From NCBI GenBank assembly GCA_036417435.1, contig CM070907.1:58884001-58948000 (forward strand): DNA of 64,000 bases. The letters run 5' to 3'. A program made the position numbers and the translations under genes. The notes under the pieces were generated by a model that worked only from the letters and a program-made list of their open reading frames with translations, ran no database searches and was not told the DNA's origin. Positions 22,291 to 34,335 of this stretch are shown here, one piece after another. The stretch's first letter is position 1. Each line of letters begins with the position of its first letter. Source of the stretch: Inia geoffrensis. Lineage: Eukaryota > Chordata > Mammalia > Artiodactyla > Iniidae.

Positions 22291-22493
22291 TTTTTTTTTT
22301 TGCGGTACGCGAGCCTCTCACTGTTGTGGCCTCTCCCATTGCGGAGCACAGGCTCCGGATGCACAGGCTCAGTGGCCATGACTCATGGGCCCAGCCTCTC
22401 TGCAGCATGTGAGATCTTCCCGGGCTGGGTTACGAACCCGCGTGCCCTGCGTCGGCAGGCGGACTCTCAACCACTGTGCCACCAGGGAAGCCC
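22291..22493 (-). mobile_element. CHR-family tRNA-derived SINE
   Basis: A T11 run (the complement of the A tail) is followed by GCGGTACGCGAGCCTCTCAC and, at the far end, the complement of the head, CCACCAGGGAAGCCC. The flanks ATTCCAGG and ATCCCAGT are only a weak match for a target duplication. The body carries several CpG-decay changes. Confidence 0.92.
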
Positions 22494-23915
22494 TACATCC
22501 CAGTTTTGATTGACTTTTCCAACCTTCCAAAACCTCTACAAAGCTCCACTGATTTGTTCGATCTTTCTTTTGTTCTTTAGCATATGTTTGGTCTTATCAA
22601 CCATTTCTTTCTTTTACTGGGGCAAGAACACTTGAGTACCTTGAGGCCGAGGCTATGCAGTGTTCTTATTTTATATCCCCCTACTATCATTCACAAAGTT
22701 CTTTAATGAGTTTTTACAAATTAATTTCTGGTTTAACTCATTAACTTTTACTATGTTACCTTGGACATCATAATTCACCTGTCTTGAACTCAATTTGAAA
22801 ATTCAATGAAGAGAGTGAACTAGATGATTTTTTAGGTCTCTTCCGGTTTCTAATTGTGTGGTTATCCTATTTCCTATTATAAAAACCAAGGTACAAGATG
22901 AATACAATAACATTCTCAAAATCAAAACCATCTTGGAATACCCAATCATGTCATATAATATCACAAGTCATAGAATGGAACAGAAAATTAGAGTATGTGC
23001 CCAAGGCTGGTCTGAAAACTTGACCATGATTTATTTCTACAAATAGGAATCCCTAACTGGTATGAGTAGTGGTTATATAAGCAGGAGTACAGACATCATG
23101 AAGTCTTTCTTTCCCTTTTTTTTTTTTTTTTAAATCATGCTCTTGGCATCTGTGTTCGTTTTCTATCCTATATTAATTTAATGTAACAAGGCAATTTAGT
23201 CTTCATATAAAACTACAAATTTAAAGAATCTTTAGAGCCACTGAAATGTTCATTAGCCCACTGCATTTATGGTCAGCCGCACAGTAGGCTTTGAGTGCCT
23301 ACCATAAGCCAAGCACAATCACAGGCTCTGTGTGAGAGAGAACATCCAGCATAAGACACAGCTCGTATCCAAGAATGATTCCTCTTCCAATGTCCCCAAC
23401 CCAAACATCATTTCTTTGTGTCCCTCAATGTCAAGTAAGTGTCTCAAACTTAGCCTTCTAAAATCAAACTTCTTATTGCTACCTTTCCCCCAAACTCATG
23501 CTACCACAAAATAATGACAAACAAACCCAAATTCTGAATTTATCTTGCAATTTTTTAATTGAAAAATTACTTCATGATATATCCAGAAGGCTAAGCCAGA
23601 AGCATCAGAGTTTATAATAGTGATGACTGGGGAAGGCCTGGCATTCTGCAGAGAAGATGGTCATTGAGTGAAGCCACACACAAGCCTCTATCTCTCCTAT
23701 GATGTTGGCTATAATAAAATACATATGCAAGCAAAGAAAAAAGTTGATTTCCTTCAGATGACAAGAGACAGTGCTTTATATTTTTGCTTGAAAAGTTTTT
23801 AATGTTGTTTTTACAATTAGCTTTTAATCAAAAACAGAGGAAGATTAGGGCTGCAGTGCCCACAAGATGATTGAAATAAAAGGTTTAGGAGGCATTTTAA
23901 TATAATGGAATAAAT
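22494..23915. other. No gene recognised
   Basis: A possible L2 tail lies at 22610-22730 (CTTGAGTACCTTGAGGCCGAGG). A T18 tract is at 23114-23133. No supported coding region; the 60-62 codon frames have no domain. Confidence 0.4.
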
Positions 23916-23919
23916 TCAT

Positions 23920-24145
23920 ATTCGGGTAATGGGTTTGAGACTCATCTCCAAATATTACTAGCTGTGTGACTTCTACAAGTTACTTGATGTCTCTCAAACT
24001 TCTTCCGTTTCCTTATCTGTAAAACTGGTATGACAATACAGCACTTATTCTATAGAATTAAATGTCATCATTGGTATGAACCGTTTAGCAGAAAGTATAG
24101 TACAAATAGTGTGGATGCTTGATAAATGGCACATGATATTCATAT
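23920..24145 (+). repeat. MIR SINE
   Basis: GGGTTTGAGACTCATCTCC, then ATTACTAGCTGTGTGACTTC (a hallmark MIR block), CCTTATCTGTAAAACTGG and GATGCTTGATAAATGGC. Nearly complete. Confidence 0.85.
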
Positions 24146-24249
24146 GATCATCATGATTATCAACAGTCATGTTTCTGGTTGGCAGCAGCAGCCGCCTATA
24201 TGACTGGATTGCATTGGAAGAAATGGCATTTGCAAATCTCCTATCCTTT

Positions 24250-26260
24250 AGTTGAAGCCAAAGCACTCTAACCAGAAGATCTTGTTTGCTTCTCTGTGTA
24301 ACTCTCCTTTGCCTCTCAATCTCGTTTTCTCCCTCCTTTCATCTTTACCCACTGCTGCCAGGCCAAGACATGCCTTCTCTCCCATACTTATATTGAGAGA
24401 TCTTTGAAAGAGACAACCTGGGATATCCCGGGTATAACCTAGGTATATCACAAGCAGCTCTTCTTGTAAGGACACTTGTTGCTATCTTTCTTTGTGAGCT
24501 GGTCCTAAGATACCACTCCCATGCCCTAAGCAGCCACAGATGTAACATGAGATAATTGAATATACCTGCTTTTGACTAAGTGCCATCACCTGGCCTCTAC
24601 TCATTGAGAATCCTGTTATCCCTAATACTATCAGGAAGTCCAGATCTGTGATAGAATTTTCCATCATTACCCTGCTTCTCAGTAGTGCTGGTTCCTCTTT
24701 AATTAAGACACCCCTCATAGCTTTGGTAAATGGATTGCCCTCCAGGCCCTCCTTTGCTGTCTTCTGGCCTTATGTACTCTATTCATGCTAACATGTCCAT
24801 GGCTCTGAGCCATTTGATCCATTTTCCCACCATCTTCTGCAGTATTTCTGGCTTTCTTACTTACTTGTCTTTTCTCCAAGTTTCTAAGAGCATGCATAAC
24901 TTCCTAGACCTATGACTATCTCTCCCAGCGTCCTTGCCAAGGTGTTAAATTTGTATCTTGGGGGATGCACCTGTATCAATAAATATTTGTAGATAAGCTT
25001 TTCCTTATATAATGTTTCACCCTCGCCAGGGCATCACATCCTCAGAATGCACATAGTCTCCTAGCTTATGTTAGTTAGGCATTTGGACTCTTTAGGTGTG
25101 TAATCACCTTCTTCCTATAGAAACAGCACCTCACTAGCCAAATTATATTGTAATCTGATCCTAGCTGTTGGCTTGGTAGCCAGAAGTGGAGGTAGAGGTA
25201 AATCCTGAAGGGTGTGCCTTTTGTCTTGCAAGGCAAAGATTTCTGCTTCATCCTCAAGCAATGAGAGAGCACCACCTTTAGCAGAAAGGGCTGAGCCACT
25301 TCTGCAAGCCAGGAAATTTCAGTGGAATGTAAAGGCACAAAGTTTGCAAGTGGATCAACCCAGATATTCTCATTCTAAACTTTAATATCTCACTTCTCCC
25401 TATTCAAGGTCCTGACTTGGGCTTGCAGACTTGCTGTGTATGAGAATTTAGTAATTTTTGTAGTTGTATGACCCATTTAATTGAGTACTGGACCTGAGCC
25501 TTAACTGTGTCTGCCCTCCAGGTGTAGCAGATGAGAATCTTTTTATATGCTGCCAAGGAGGCCCTCTGGCTTTGACAGTTTGGCTTTAATTGGTGATTAA
25601 AAATTTCTAGTCTTTCATTATCTTTTCCAATCCATCAATAGCACCCAGCAAGAGCCATTCAATTGCATATTCCTTATAATTGCTACTTCCTCAAACCTTC
25701 CAAAGGCCTGAGCTATTGGGCCAGTCAGTGCATTACCTTCCCTGGTATCCCACCCCAGTTTACTACCAGAGAATTTTAACAATGCCAGGGGCTATAAGTA
25801 CTCCATCTATCACTGTACTGACAAGTGCCTGGAAGGTGATCAGCTCCAAAATCCCATTTTAAAGTCTGATTCCAGGACCATTTCAAATACCAATCATCCA
25901 TAAGTACATTTCCCAGGAAATCGACTATTAGGCAGATATTTGTGTACAAGAGGTTTATTGGAGAGTGTCTGGGAAAATACACCTGGATGGGAGTTGTAGA
26001 AGTAGGTTTGGGCAGAGGGAGAAGTTGAACTAAGATGTAATTTTAACAGAGGCTTCAGCATATTCTATGGGAACTCTTGAGCTAGGATAGCTCTTCAAAG
26101 TTATCTTGAATTAAAGCAAGGAGTTCAGACCTTTGTATTTCCCTTATCGACCAGGGATGTGGGCTTCTCCCAGGGAAGAGACATAACCTTTAGCTGATAC
26201 AACATACTTCAACTAAAGGCAATTCCTGAAGAAGGACTCAGATGTGAGATTTTAGCACCC
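24250..26260. repeat. Possible long ancient repeat (ERV- or LINE-like), unassigned
   Basis: The sequence is slightly GC-richer than its neighbours and lacks MIR, L2 or CHR signatures. Several phrases feel like an old multi-copy element read on the plus strand: CCTGGTATCCCACCCCAGTTTAC, AAGTGCCTGGAAGGTGATC, TACATTTCCCAGGAAATCGAC and CAAGAGGTTTATTGGAGAGTG. The minus-strand frames (60-87 codons) show no domain I can identify. I cannot exclude unique sequence. Confidence 0.3.
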
Positions 26261-26980
26261 AATACTCATGGCAGCCCACAATTATGAAGGTGGGATAATG
26301 CCTCAGTAAATGCTTCCATTCTTAAGGGGGGATCTAGGCAGCATACCACAGCATCTACTACAGGAATCAATAAGACAGAAATCCTCTTCAGTACTTCAAA
26401 GTAGGTTACACGGTATGGTAGAAAAATCATAGACTGTAGCTGCACAAACATAGGTAGAAACACAATTTTCATCACTAAATTAACACTTTTAAGCTTTATC
26501 ATCAAAGTAAGGAGTTTATGTTTAAAAATACCTTCAATTCCATTTCTTTATACTGTTATTACATTCTTCTAAATTTATTTATCAAACATGTAATGAGCAT
26601 CTACTAGGCACTCTGCTAGATCAGGAAGATTAAAATGACCAAGCCCTAAACTTTGTTCTGAGAGAATTTGTAGTTTCATATCATATTTTCACATGATGAA
26701 CCTCATTATGTAAACGCTGTAGATCAAAAAACACATCCCTTTTCCTGAACCTTAAAGACTTACGTTACTGTAATATATTCCAACATAAATATCTTCTTTC
26801 ATAAGACAGAAATAAAATAGCCCTACTATTTATTTTCAAGAAATAACAAAATACATGTAGGCATTGGAAAATCAGGAACTTTTAAAACTCTGAAATATTA
26901 AAACAAAATAATAGGACAAGAAATAAACAAGTTATGTCTTCTGTGTCCTAGGTTTATTGCAAAGTTAGAAAGATAAGGCA
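26261..26980. other. No gene; L2-like fragment near 26575-26665
   Basis: TCAAACATGTAATGAGCATCTACTAGGCACTCTGC resembles the complement of an L2/MIR tail (minus strand). The remainder is AT-rich with no supported feature. Confidence 0.45.
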
Positions 26981-26983
26981 GAG

Positions 26984-27368
26984 GGGGCTTCCCTGGTGGC
27001 GCAGTGGTTAAGAATTCACCTGCCAATACAGGGGACACGGGTTCAAGCTCTGGCCCGGGAAGATCCCACATGCCGCGGAACAACTAAGCCCATGCGCCAC
27101 AGCTACTGAGCCTGTGCTCTAGAGCCCGTGAGCCACAACTACTGAGCCCGTGTGCCATAACTACTGAAGCCCACATGCCTAGAGCCGGTACTCCGCAACA
27201 AGAGAAGCCACCACAACGAGAAGCCTGCGCACCACAACAAAGAGTAGCCCCCACTCGCTGCAACTAAAGAAAGCCTGCGTGCAGCAACGAAAACACAACG
27301 CAGCCATAAATAAATAAATAAATAAATAAACAAATAAATAAATAAATTTATTTATTTAAAAAAAGAAG
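26984..27368 (+). mobile_element. CHR-family SINE, long form
   Basis: It is flanked by a perfect 12-bp target duplication, GATAAGGCAGAG, at 26972-26983 and 27369-27380. Head GGGGCTTCCCTGGTGGCGC with box A, then GTTCAAGCTCTGG as box B. The body is longer than the other copies because of internal CACAACTACTGAGCC-type modules (around 27105-27165) and a second domain ending CAACGCAGCCAT. The tail is (AAAT)n. This long form is an older cetartiodactyl subfamily than the short copies. Confidence 0.93.
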
Positions 27369-27380
27369 GATAAGGCAGAG

Positions 27381-29898
27381 AAGAGCCCCAGAGAAGCAGA
27401 CAATAGCAACACTCACGCCATGTGCTGGTAATGATATGTATAAACTCTCACTGACAATCACAGTTTCAAGGTATTAGAATAAGTAGTAGACTATATTTTA
27501 CGTGCAAGATCCCTATTTCATAAGTGAAATGCTCATTCAATCATTCCCTGATAGATTTTAAGCTCATTAAGGCAGTGATCACGTTCTCTTGTTCACTACT
27601 GTCTCCAACATAGTACCTCTCACATAATAGGCATCCACTATGCACTTAATGAATAAAGGATTTACAGTATATCAAAATCAAAGGAACCCATGAACCTTAT
27701 GTTCTAATATAGACCCTATTTTTGTTAACCTTTTATGTCCCCACAAATCTGTCTCATATATGGCATGCCAAGTGTTACTTTCTAGAGTAAATATTAAAAT
27801 TATTGTAAACCCATAATAAGATAAAATAGGATATTTATGTCTTAGGCTCTGGTAAAGGATTCTTGAATATTTATTAATTTTTCTAAAATACATTAGAATA
27901 ATAAGTTAACTGAAGCATACCACTTGTCAGAGTGACCAAAATGCTAAGCCTTTAGTCTTATGTTAAATTAATACTTTGATATTTTGAATGATTCCTCTAG
28001 ATAAAGAGGCAAGGAAAATTAAGACAATTGCATAGAATAAAAAGGCAAAAGCTAATGGAGAAGAAATCCATATCAAGCTCCATAAGTATCATACTGAGAC
28101 CCACCCTCATCAAACAGACACCCCAGTCTAAGGAAGAGGCTTTGGGCAAGATATTCTGCCCTAAATGTGCTTATATTTTTATCAACAAGAAAAAAAAAGG
28201 TAACCAGGCTTTTGACAAAACGTTAAAGCACAATACCACATCTAAATAGTTTAGGGAGAAACTCTAGGAACACACTTATCCTTTACAAAAATGTGAATAT
28301 TCCCAGAATATTCAGATTTTCACAGTGCCTGTATCAAATAGTCATAGAAAGCCAAAAACCAAAATGTGCTCTATAAATAGAGCCAGATTAAACACAGGGT
28401 ACCAATTTGGACAAGGTACAAACATATGAATCCAAAGATATGAAGCCAGGAGATCTTACTTTAAAAGCTGACCCCACGTTGGCTGGCTTGTAATTTGGGG
28501 CAGGAAGAACAGCATCTCTGCCCCAACTTCCTCATTTCTTAAATGTAATGAACCACACCATCAAAGGCAGAAGATTATTGCAAAGAGCCAAGGGGATAAT
28601 GGATTCAAAAGCACTTTTAAAATTGTATATCTCCAACCTATATTTATAATTATTGTTATGGCTGGTATTTCAAATTTACTTTGGGCTGGTGAGGTCACAA
28701 CTCGATGGCAAGATCTCAGAATTAAATATAAGCCTGGCAAATGGAAATCTAATATTTCAAGCAGAATGGTATCTATATAGAGAAAAAGGAGAAAAAAGCT
28801 CTCATATACTTTAATCTACCATGCGATCTGGACATTCTTTTTGCAGGGCTCCTTTTCTCTATATTTGGTATATTTTCTGGTGATTTCAAAATACTTAATA
28901 ATTACAAAGCTTTGTATAAAGAGGAGTCCTATCGCACTGTTACATCAGAACAGATATGCTTTAGACCAAAGTAACTGAAAGCTTTAATGCAATAAAATAC
29001 AATTATGCAACTAAATTACTCCTTGAATTATTGATGCAATATTGACTCATTTAGCATCTCTCATAACAAATAGGCAGAATATACACTCACAGGTTAATAT
29101 GCTCTACCAAAGGAAGAAATGCACAGCAGCCTAGGCTATAAATTCAGTAATTTTATAACCCTATGTTTTATTAAAATCCACTAGGTCCCTTCAGAGTCAT
29201 AAGGTCAAGGAAGAACCAAAAAAAAGGTGTTCCACACTAGTTTAAACAAGTTTAAATAAATACAGAAACAATGCTAATTATGTAACATTTGTCATTTTAA
29301 TTTCCAACATCCATTTTCTGTTAATTCTCTGTAATGCAGATATGTGGTTAAACAACAGAAACTGTTAATAGCTCATGGACATTTTGGCCCCAATTATCCA
29401 TCTGCAAGGACTGGCTTTGTTTTTGCTGGAAAATTTGCTACATGTACTATATATCTGAGACATGCAGACAGCCCAGGGACACACTTAAATACTAATGATC
29501 CCAAGGATTGTGTTGTATATACAGTATTTGATAAATACATGTTTGTTGTATTTAAACTACAGAAGACTCAAGTTCTTCATTTCTAAAGTATGTATATTAT
29601 TTGGTTTTGCATATTTCTTCTTTCATCCTAGCTATTTAGCACCTTGAGAACAGAGTCTGTCTTAAGTTATTTGTGAACGCCTTGGAGATTCTGAAAATGC
29701 ACTAAATCCAGAGAAATAGTAGTATGTACAGAAAACTACTTAAAGCATTCAAATTATCAGTTGGCAATGAAGTCAAAGAAGATACTACTGTCAGCTTAAT
29801 TGTAGCCTAAATATCAAGTTAAATTCAACCTTTACATCATATTTAAATATGATAAATATTTCCACGAAGAGTAGCAGTGAATATCCTCAAACAAGGTC
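27381..29898. other. No gene; one L2 tail, otherwise no recognised repeat
   Basis: An L2 3' tail is visible at 27545-27660 (TTTTAAGCTCATTAAGGCAG, CAACATAGTACCTCTCACATAATAGGC, GAATAAAGG). From about 27700 to 29880 I find no repeat signature in over 2 kb, which is unusual for this window. Frames up to 80 codons (29344-29586, plus) show no domain. Confidence 0.4.
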
Positions 29899-30100
29899 CT
29901 TTTTTTTTTTTCGGTACTCCGGCCTCTCACTGTTGTGGCCTCTCCCGCTGCGGAGCACAGGTTCCTGACGCGCAGGCTCAGCGGCCATGGCTCACGGCCC
30001 AGCCGCTCCGCGGCATGTGGGATCTTCCCGGACCGCAGCACGAACCCGTGTCCCCTGCATCGGCAGGCGGACTCACAACTACTGCGCCACTAGGGAAGCC
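29899..30100 (-). mobile_element. CHR-family tRNA-derived SINE
   Basis: A perfect 11-bp target duplication, CAAACAAGGTC, flanks it at 29888-29898 and 30101-30111. It has a T-rich start (A tail complement), the body with GGATCTTCCCGGACC, and the complement of the head, CTAGGGAAGCC, at the end. Little diverged. Confidence 0.96.
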
Positions 30101-30111
30101 CAAACAAGGTC

Positions 30112-31015
30112 TTTTTGACCAAATATCTTTCTTTGGATAAGTTGTCGTATAATGAGGTTCTGAGTATTGGTAGAATTCAGCTAAAACTGTTGAACTCTAC
30201 CGAGTTTTCAGATAATTACTTTCAGTAAATAGGAGCCTTCTGTGTTCTTAGATGTACAGGCGAGTGTTTGGCATTTCTGACATTTCGAAGGGAATGCCTC
30301 AAACTTTCATAGAATTTTTAGGACTTGCTCTTCTTCTTTATCTTTACTTTTTCTTTTTTCTTTTTCTTAAAGGAAGCACAGTTTGGCCACACATTACTGT
30401 ATAAATTAGTCTATAAAGGGGAAGAGTCAGAAAAAAAATGTTTTTTCCTTTAAAGTATGTGTTCTGCATTCCATTGAATGGTTCGTTAAAATAGCAGAGT
30501 TGAGGTACAAATAAAGTGGAAACAAGTGTGGATTAGTTAAGGGAAAATAACAAAAAACATAATTGCTTAAATAATTTTACCATCCATTAAGTCTCTGCCT
30601 ATGTAAAAAGGGGTCTTCGATCATGGCTGCTAGGTGGACTGAAAATTCTGTATTGCTCTGAGTATGCGGTATGCAGTCTGGTGGAATAAACTTCTGACTT
30701 CCTTCATAGTCTTGAGATCTTCGAGGCTATGTAAATAGCATCTCTTGAGCTTGATGGCTAATGCACAGTTTTGCATAGTTTAAACATCTACGCTACGCAT
30801 GGAATGCATTCTGATTTTTAATCTGGAGGATTAAACCTAATTAATCATAAGGTAGGAGATTGAGACACTGTTTGTAAGTTATGAAATTCCTATTCCCCTA
30901 ATCTGTCTTGTATCCCCTTCATTCCACTGCCACGCGCAATCAAAATCCAGTTTATTTAGATACCTCGACCATCACCATTATCCCCAGAGAACAAATCATT
31001 TCTTTATCTGTGCTA
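30112..31015. other. No gene recognised
   Basis: AT-rich with pyrimidine tracts at 30330-30370. No supported coding or repeat feature. Confidence 0.4.
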
Positions 31016-31019
31016 CCTC

Positions 31020-31200
31020 TGTATCTGATCCATGCTTCCACTTTTGTACTTATCACACAAGAATGTAATGTATTTGTGGCACATGTGTCACCTCCAACAG
31101 ACTGTGAATTTTGAAGAAAGGAAATCTGTCTTATATGTCCTTGTATCACCAGCAACAAGCACGATCCTTGTCATTTAGTAAATTCTTAATAATTAATTGC
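31020..31200 (+). repeat. L2 LINE 3'-end fragment
   Basis: CAGACTGTGAATTTTGAAG, TCTTATATGTCCTTGTATCACC, GTCATTTAGTAAATTCTTAAT follow the L2 terminal order. Confidence 0.5.
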
Positions 31201-31479
31201 TATTATTATCAAAGCCTCAATAAATATTTGTTATTAAAAATTTTCTGCCACACAGCCGCTCGTGTGAATTCTGATTCTTCAGCTGAGTAAACAAAAGGAA
31301 TAAGGTTAATCATTTTTCTAGGCTTAGTCTATAAGTCTAATGTAATTGAAAAGGCAAGGGAACTGTGAGAGGAACATCTATAAAGAGAAAGAATTAAAGG
31401 AGGAAATTCCCCTTAGGAACTTTGGGCTAGAGAGTCCTTCTTCTAGAAGGTTCTTTCTGTGATCTTGACATATCTGGAT

Positions 31480-31775
31480 ATATTGTGTCATTTAGGTCTC
31501 ATTTATCTCTTAAGAGAGGTCTCTCCCTTAAGTACCCAATATAAACTAATCACTTTATTATATCACCTTATTTTAATTCCCTGCACTATATTAATCATGA
31601 TCTGGTTATTTCTTTTACTTATTATCTTTATGTATATATTTATTTACTGCATGTCTACTCTCCCACCATAATGTAGGATACATAAAACAAAGCTGCTGTT
31701 CACCGTTCTTATGTCTAAAACACCTCTTGGCTCAGAGTCAGAGTTTAGTAAATATTTACTGAATGACTGATTTAA
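31480..31775 (+). repeat. L2 LINE 3'-end fragment
   Basis: A region with TAAACTAATCACTTTATTATATC, CATAATGTAGGATACATAAAAC and GTTTAGTAAATATTTACTGAATGACTG, matching an L2 tail. Diverged. Confidence 0.5.
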
Positions 31776-32332
31776 AAAGTAAATTGCTTGCAAAAGTTGG
31801 TATTTTTTTGCTAATAGCAAATTGCTCTTATATCCCTAACATTCAAATGCTCCCTAAGAGTATGTTTCAAGACTCTCAGGTAAAAATAGAAGAATTAGGA
31901 AGTCAAGGAAAATAGAATTTTTTGGACTCACAGAGTCATCCACCTGAGTGAGAAAGGAGGGACAAAAGTAATGGAATTCAAAAGCATCTTCGGAGTGGAG
32001 AATTGCAATGCTTTGAGGGACAATCAGGGAAAACCTATGAGGAAATAAGGATAAAGTAAATGTCTCCCTTGATAGCTGATTGAACACAATTATACATATG
32101 TGAGGAGACTATTTTGGCCAAATTAGAAGAATATCAAGGTTGTTAAATTAATCAAACAGGGAAGCCATTAGATTGAGGTGGCTTTAAAGTCTTACTACCC
32201 TATGTAAACAAACCTAAACCTGAGTCTAAAATGCCTCAAGGTTAAGAAATCAAAATATAAGAACAACCCATCAAAACAGCCTGGTAGATTTTTCCCAAAT
32301 AATGCAACTAATTAAGCTATACTCAAATACTT
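31776..32332. other. No gene recognised
   Basis: The 77-codon minus-strand frame at 31854-32087 shows no domain. AT-rich. Confidence 0.4.
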
Positions 32333-32342
32333 TCCTTGCTTT

Positions 32343-32494
32343 TTTTTTTTTTTTTCATCTCTTTTGGAGCATAATTGCTTTACAATGTTGTGTTAATGTC
32401 TGCTGTATAACAAAGTTAATCAGCTATACGTATACATATATCCCCATACCCCCTCCCTCTTGAGCCTCCTCCCATCCTCTTTATCCCATCCCTC
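32343..32494 (-). mobile_element. L1 LINE, heavily 5'-truncated (3' UTR only)
   Basis: A T run followed by TGGAGCATAATTGCTTTACAATG and GTATAACAAAGTTAATCAGC is the complement of the same L1 3' end that closes the element at 5516-5786. It is flanked by a 10-bp duplication TCCTTGCTTT at 32333-32342 and 32495-32504. No coding part remains. Confidence 0.85.
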
Positions 32495-32504
32495 TCCTTG
32501 CTTT

Positions 32505-33140
32505 GTCTCTCTACCTTTTCTCTATAAAAATCTTTCTTCTAGCTTCTGTCAGTGGAACACTTCTAAACACTTGTGGTTGCCACTGCCCTATATGAATCAA
32601 TTTCTGCTCAAATAAACTCTTAAAAATGTTAATATGTTCAGTTTATCTTTTGACAAGGTCAATTTAAATTTGCTCAGAAGTATAGTACTCATATGGATTT
32701 GTTTTTATCTATACGGCAGAGAAAACAGTATCGGTCCACCGATCCTGATTCCTTTTCTCTTTGTGCCCATAGTCTACACTAGGCATAGTCCTGTGGTCTG
32801 GAGAGCGGGATGTGGATGGAAATGTTTACCACTTCCAGGCTTGTTCCTTAAAAATTCCCAAAACTCAGTGGAGGTTCTGAGGTGCCATTGTATAGAAGGC
32901 TACCTACCAAACAGCCACTGGGACTGGGAAGTAAAGGAGAAGTAAACTGTCATTAAGCCACTGAAATGTTGCTACAGTACATGCTGACATGTACTGATTT
33001 TTTTTCCCGACTTGCTTCTCCTCTCTTCCTCTCTGAACTTTCTTCTTCATCATTCTATGGAGACTAGAGATCAAGGTGCTCTGTCTCAGGGTTGATTTGT
33101 CCAACTGTGGAAATAAGGCTCAGGTCAAGGCGACTGAAAT
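32505..33140. other. No gene recognised
   Basis: A 103-codon plus-strand frame at 32634-32945 is open but contains no domain or homology I can recognise. Likely chance or part of an unassigned old repeat ending near 32990. Confidence 0.35.
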
Positions 33141-33155
33141 CCTACATTAGGATTT

Positions 33156-33380
33156 CTTTCCTTTCTTTCTTTCTTTTTTTTTTTTTTTTGCGGTACGCGG
33201 GCCTCTCACTGTTGTGGCCTCTCCCGTTGCAGAGCACAGGCTCCAGACACGCAGGCTCAGCGGCCATGGCTCACAGGCCCAGCTGCTCCGCGGCATGTGG
33301 GATCTTCCCAGACTGGGGCACAAACCCACGTCCCCTGCATCGGCAGGCGGACTCTCAACCACTGCGCCACCGGAGAAGCC
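33156..33380 (-). mobile_element. CHR-family tRNA-derived SINE
   Basis: Target duplication CCTACATTAGGATTT (33141-33155) and CCTACTTTAGGATTT (33381-33395), 14 of 15 identical. The complement of the tail has a TTTC-rich then T-rich tract. The head complement ends CACCGGAGAAGCC. Reading frames over it are SINE shadows. Confidence 0.95.
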
Positions 33381-33939
33381 CCTACTTTAGGATTTTTTTG
33401 TCTAGAATCTAAGGAAGAGTTTCAGACCCTCCACAATGGTGAGGTTGGAATATATGCAGGTATGTAGTCTCTCTGAGAGACTGAAGCAGAAAGAGGAATG
33501 CAAAGATGAGCATTCTGGAAGCATTTGAATTATTGGCTTCATGCACTCCAGAGGTCTAGCTAAAAACCTTACTTTTCTACAATTTTCAGAGATTCCCCAT
33601 TATTTTTCTAGTAAGTTCTCTTTTTGCCTAACATGTTTAGATTTCTGTTACTTAAAACCAAGAATTCTGTTACTTAAAAAATAAGAATTCATGTATAATA
33701 CAGAGATTGAGTAGCATTGTATTTTAGCAAATAGAATTATATTGGATTTGTCAAAACCATTCACACTGTTCTTTCCCTCCCTCATTACATGAGTAAACTT
33801 GAGCCATAAAGCACCACTACACATTTTAGGATGTAGTTTCTCAAATAGGTGAAGACAGGGTCCACCTGCTATAGAACAGAAAGGAGAGGAGAAATAACTG
33901 CAATTCACCAAACCACTAGGCTATTTCATGCTAAAGTAG

Positions 33940-34090
33940 TATGTCTCAACCTCTAATGTGTATATAAACTACCTAGAGATTTTCTTGAAATGCAGATTTA
34001 TATTCAGGTCTAGGTCAGGGCCTGAGAGTGTGTATTTCTAAAATGCTCCCACATGATGCTAAACTGGCCCACTACCAAAATTTGAGCAGC
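33940..34090 (+). mobile_element. MER5-like hAT-Charlie relic
   Basis: AGTATGTCTCAACCTCTAATG, ATATAAACTACCTAGAGATTTTCTTGAAATGCAG, AGGTCTAGGTCAGGGCCTGAG and TGTATTTCTAAAATGCTCCC follow the MER5A order. Diverged. Confidence 0.6.
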
Positions 34091-34189
34091 AAATTCTAGA
34101 TTGGATTGTGTGCCCTGTTGTTGCTCCTTTGCTGTGTATGACTCTGAGTAGGGACAACTGGAAGAGCTACATATTGCTCCTCAAAAAGT

Positions 34190-34335
34190 CTTGTGGGACT
34201 CACTGTGTGGTCCTCACACCAGAATCATTGACATCATCTTGGAGCTAATGAGAATTGCACATTTCTGGCTCTACTTCAATCTACTGAATCAGAAGCTCTG
34301 GGCATGGGCTCTTGAAACTGTATTTGTAAACACTG
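34190..34335 (+). mobile_element. MER5-like hAT-Charlie relic, second copy
   Basis: ACTGTGTGGTCCTCACACCAG, TTGGAGCTAATGAGAATTGC, and CAATCTACTGAATCAGAAGCTCTGGGC (a strong MER5A block), then CTGTATTTGTAAACAC. Same orientation as the previous copy, about 100 bases away. Confidence 0.65.
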
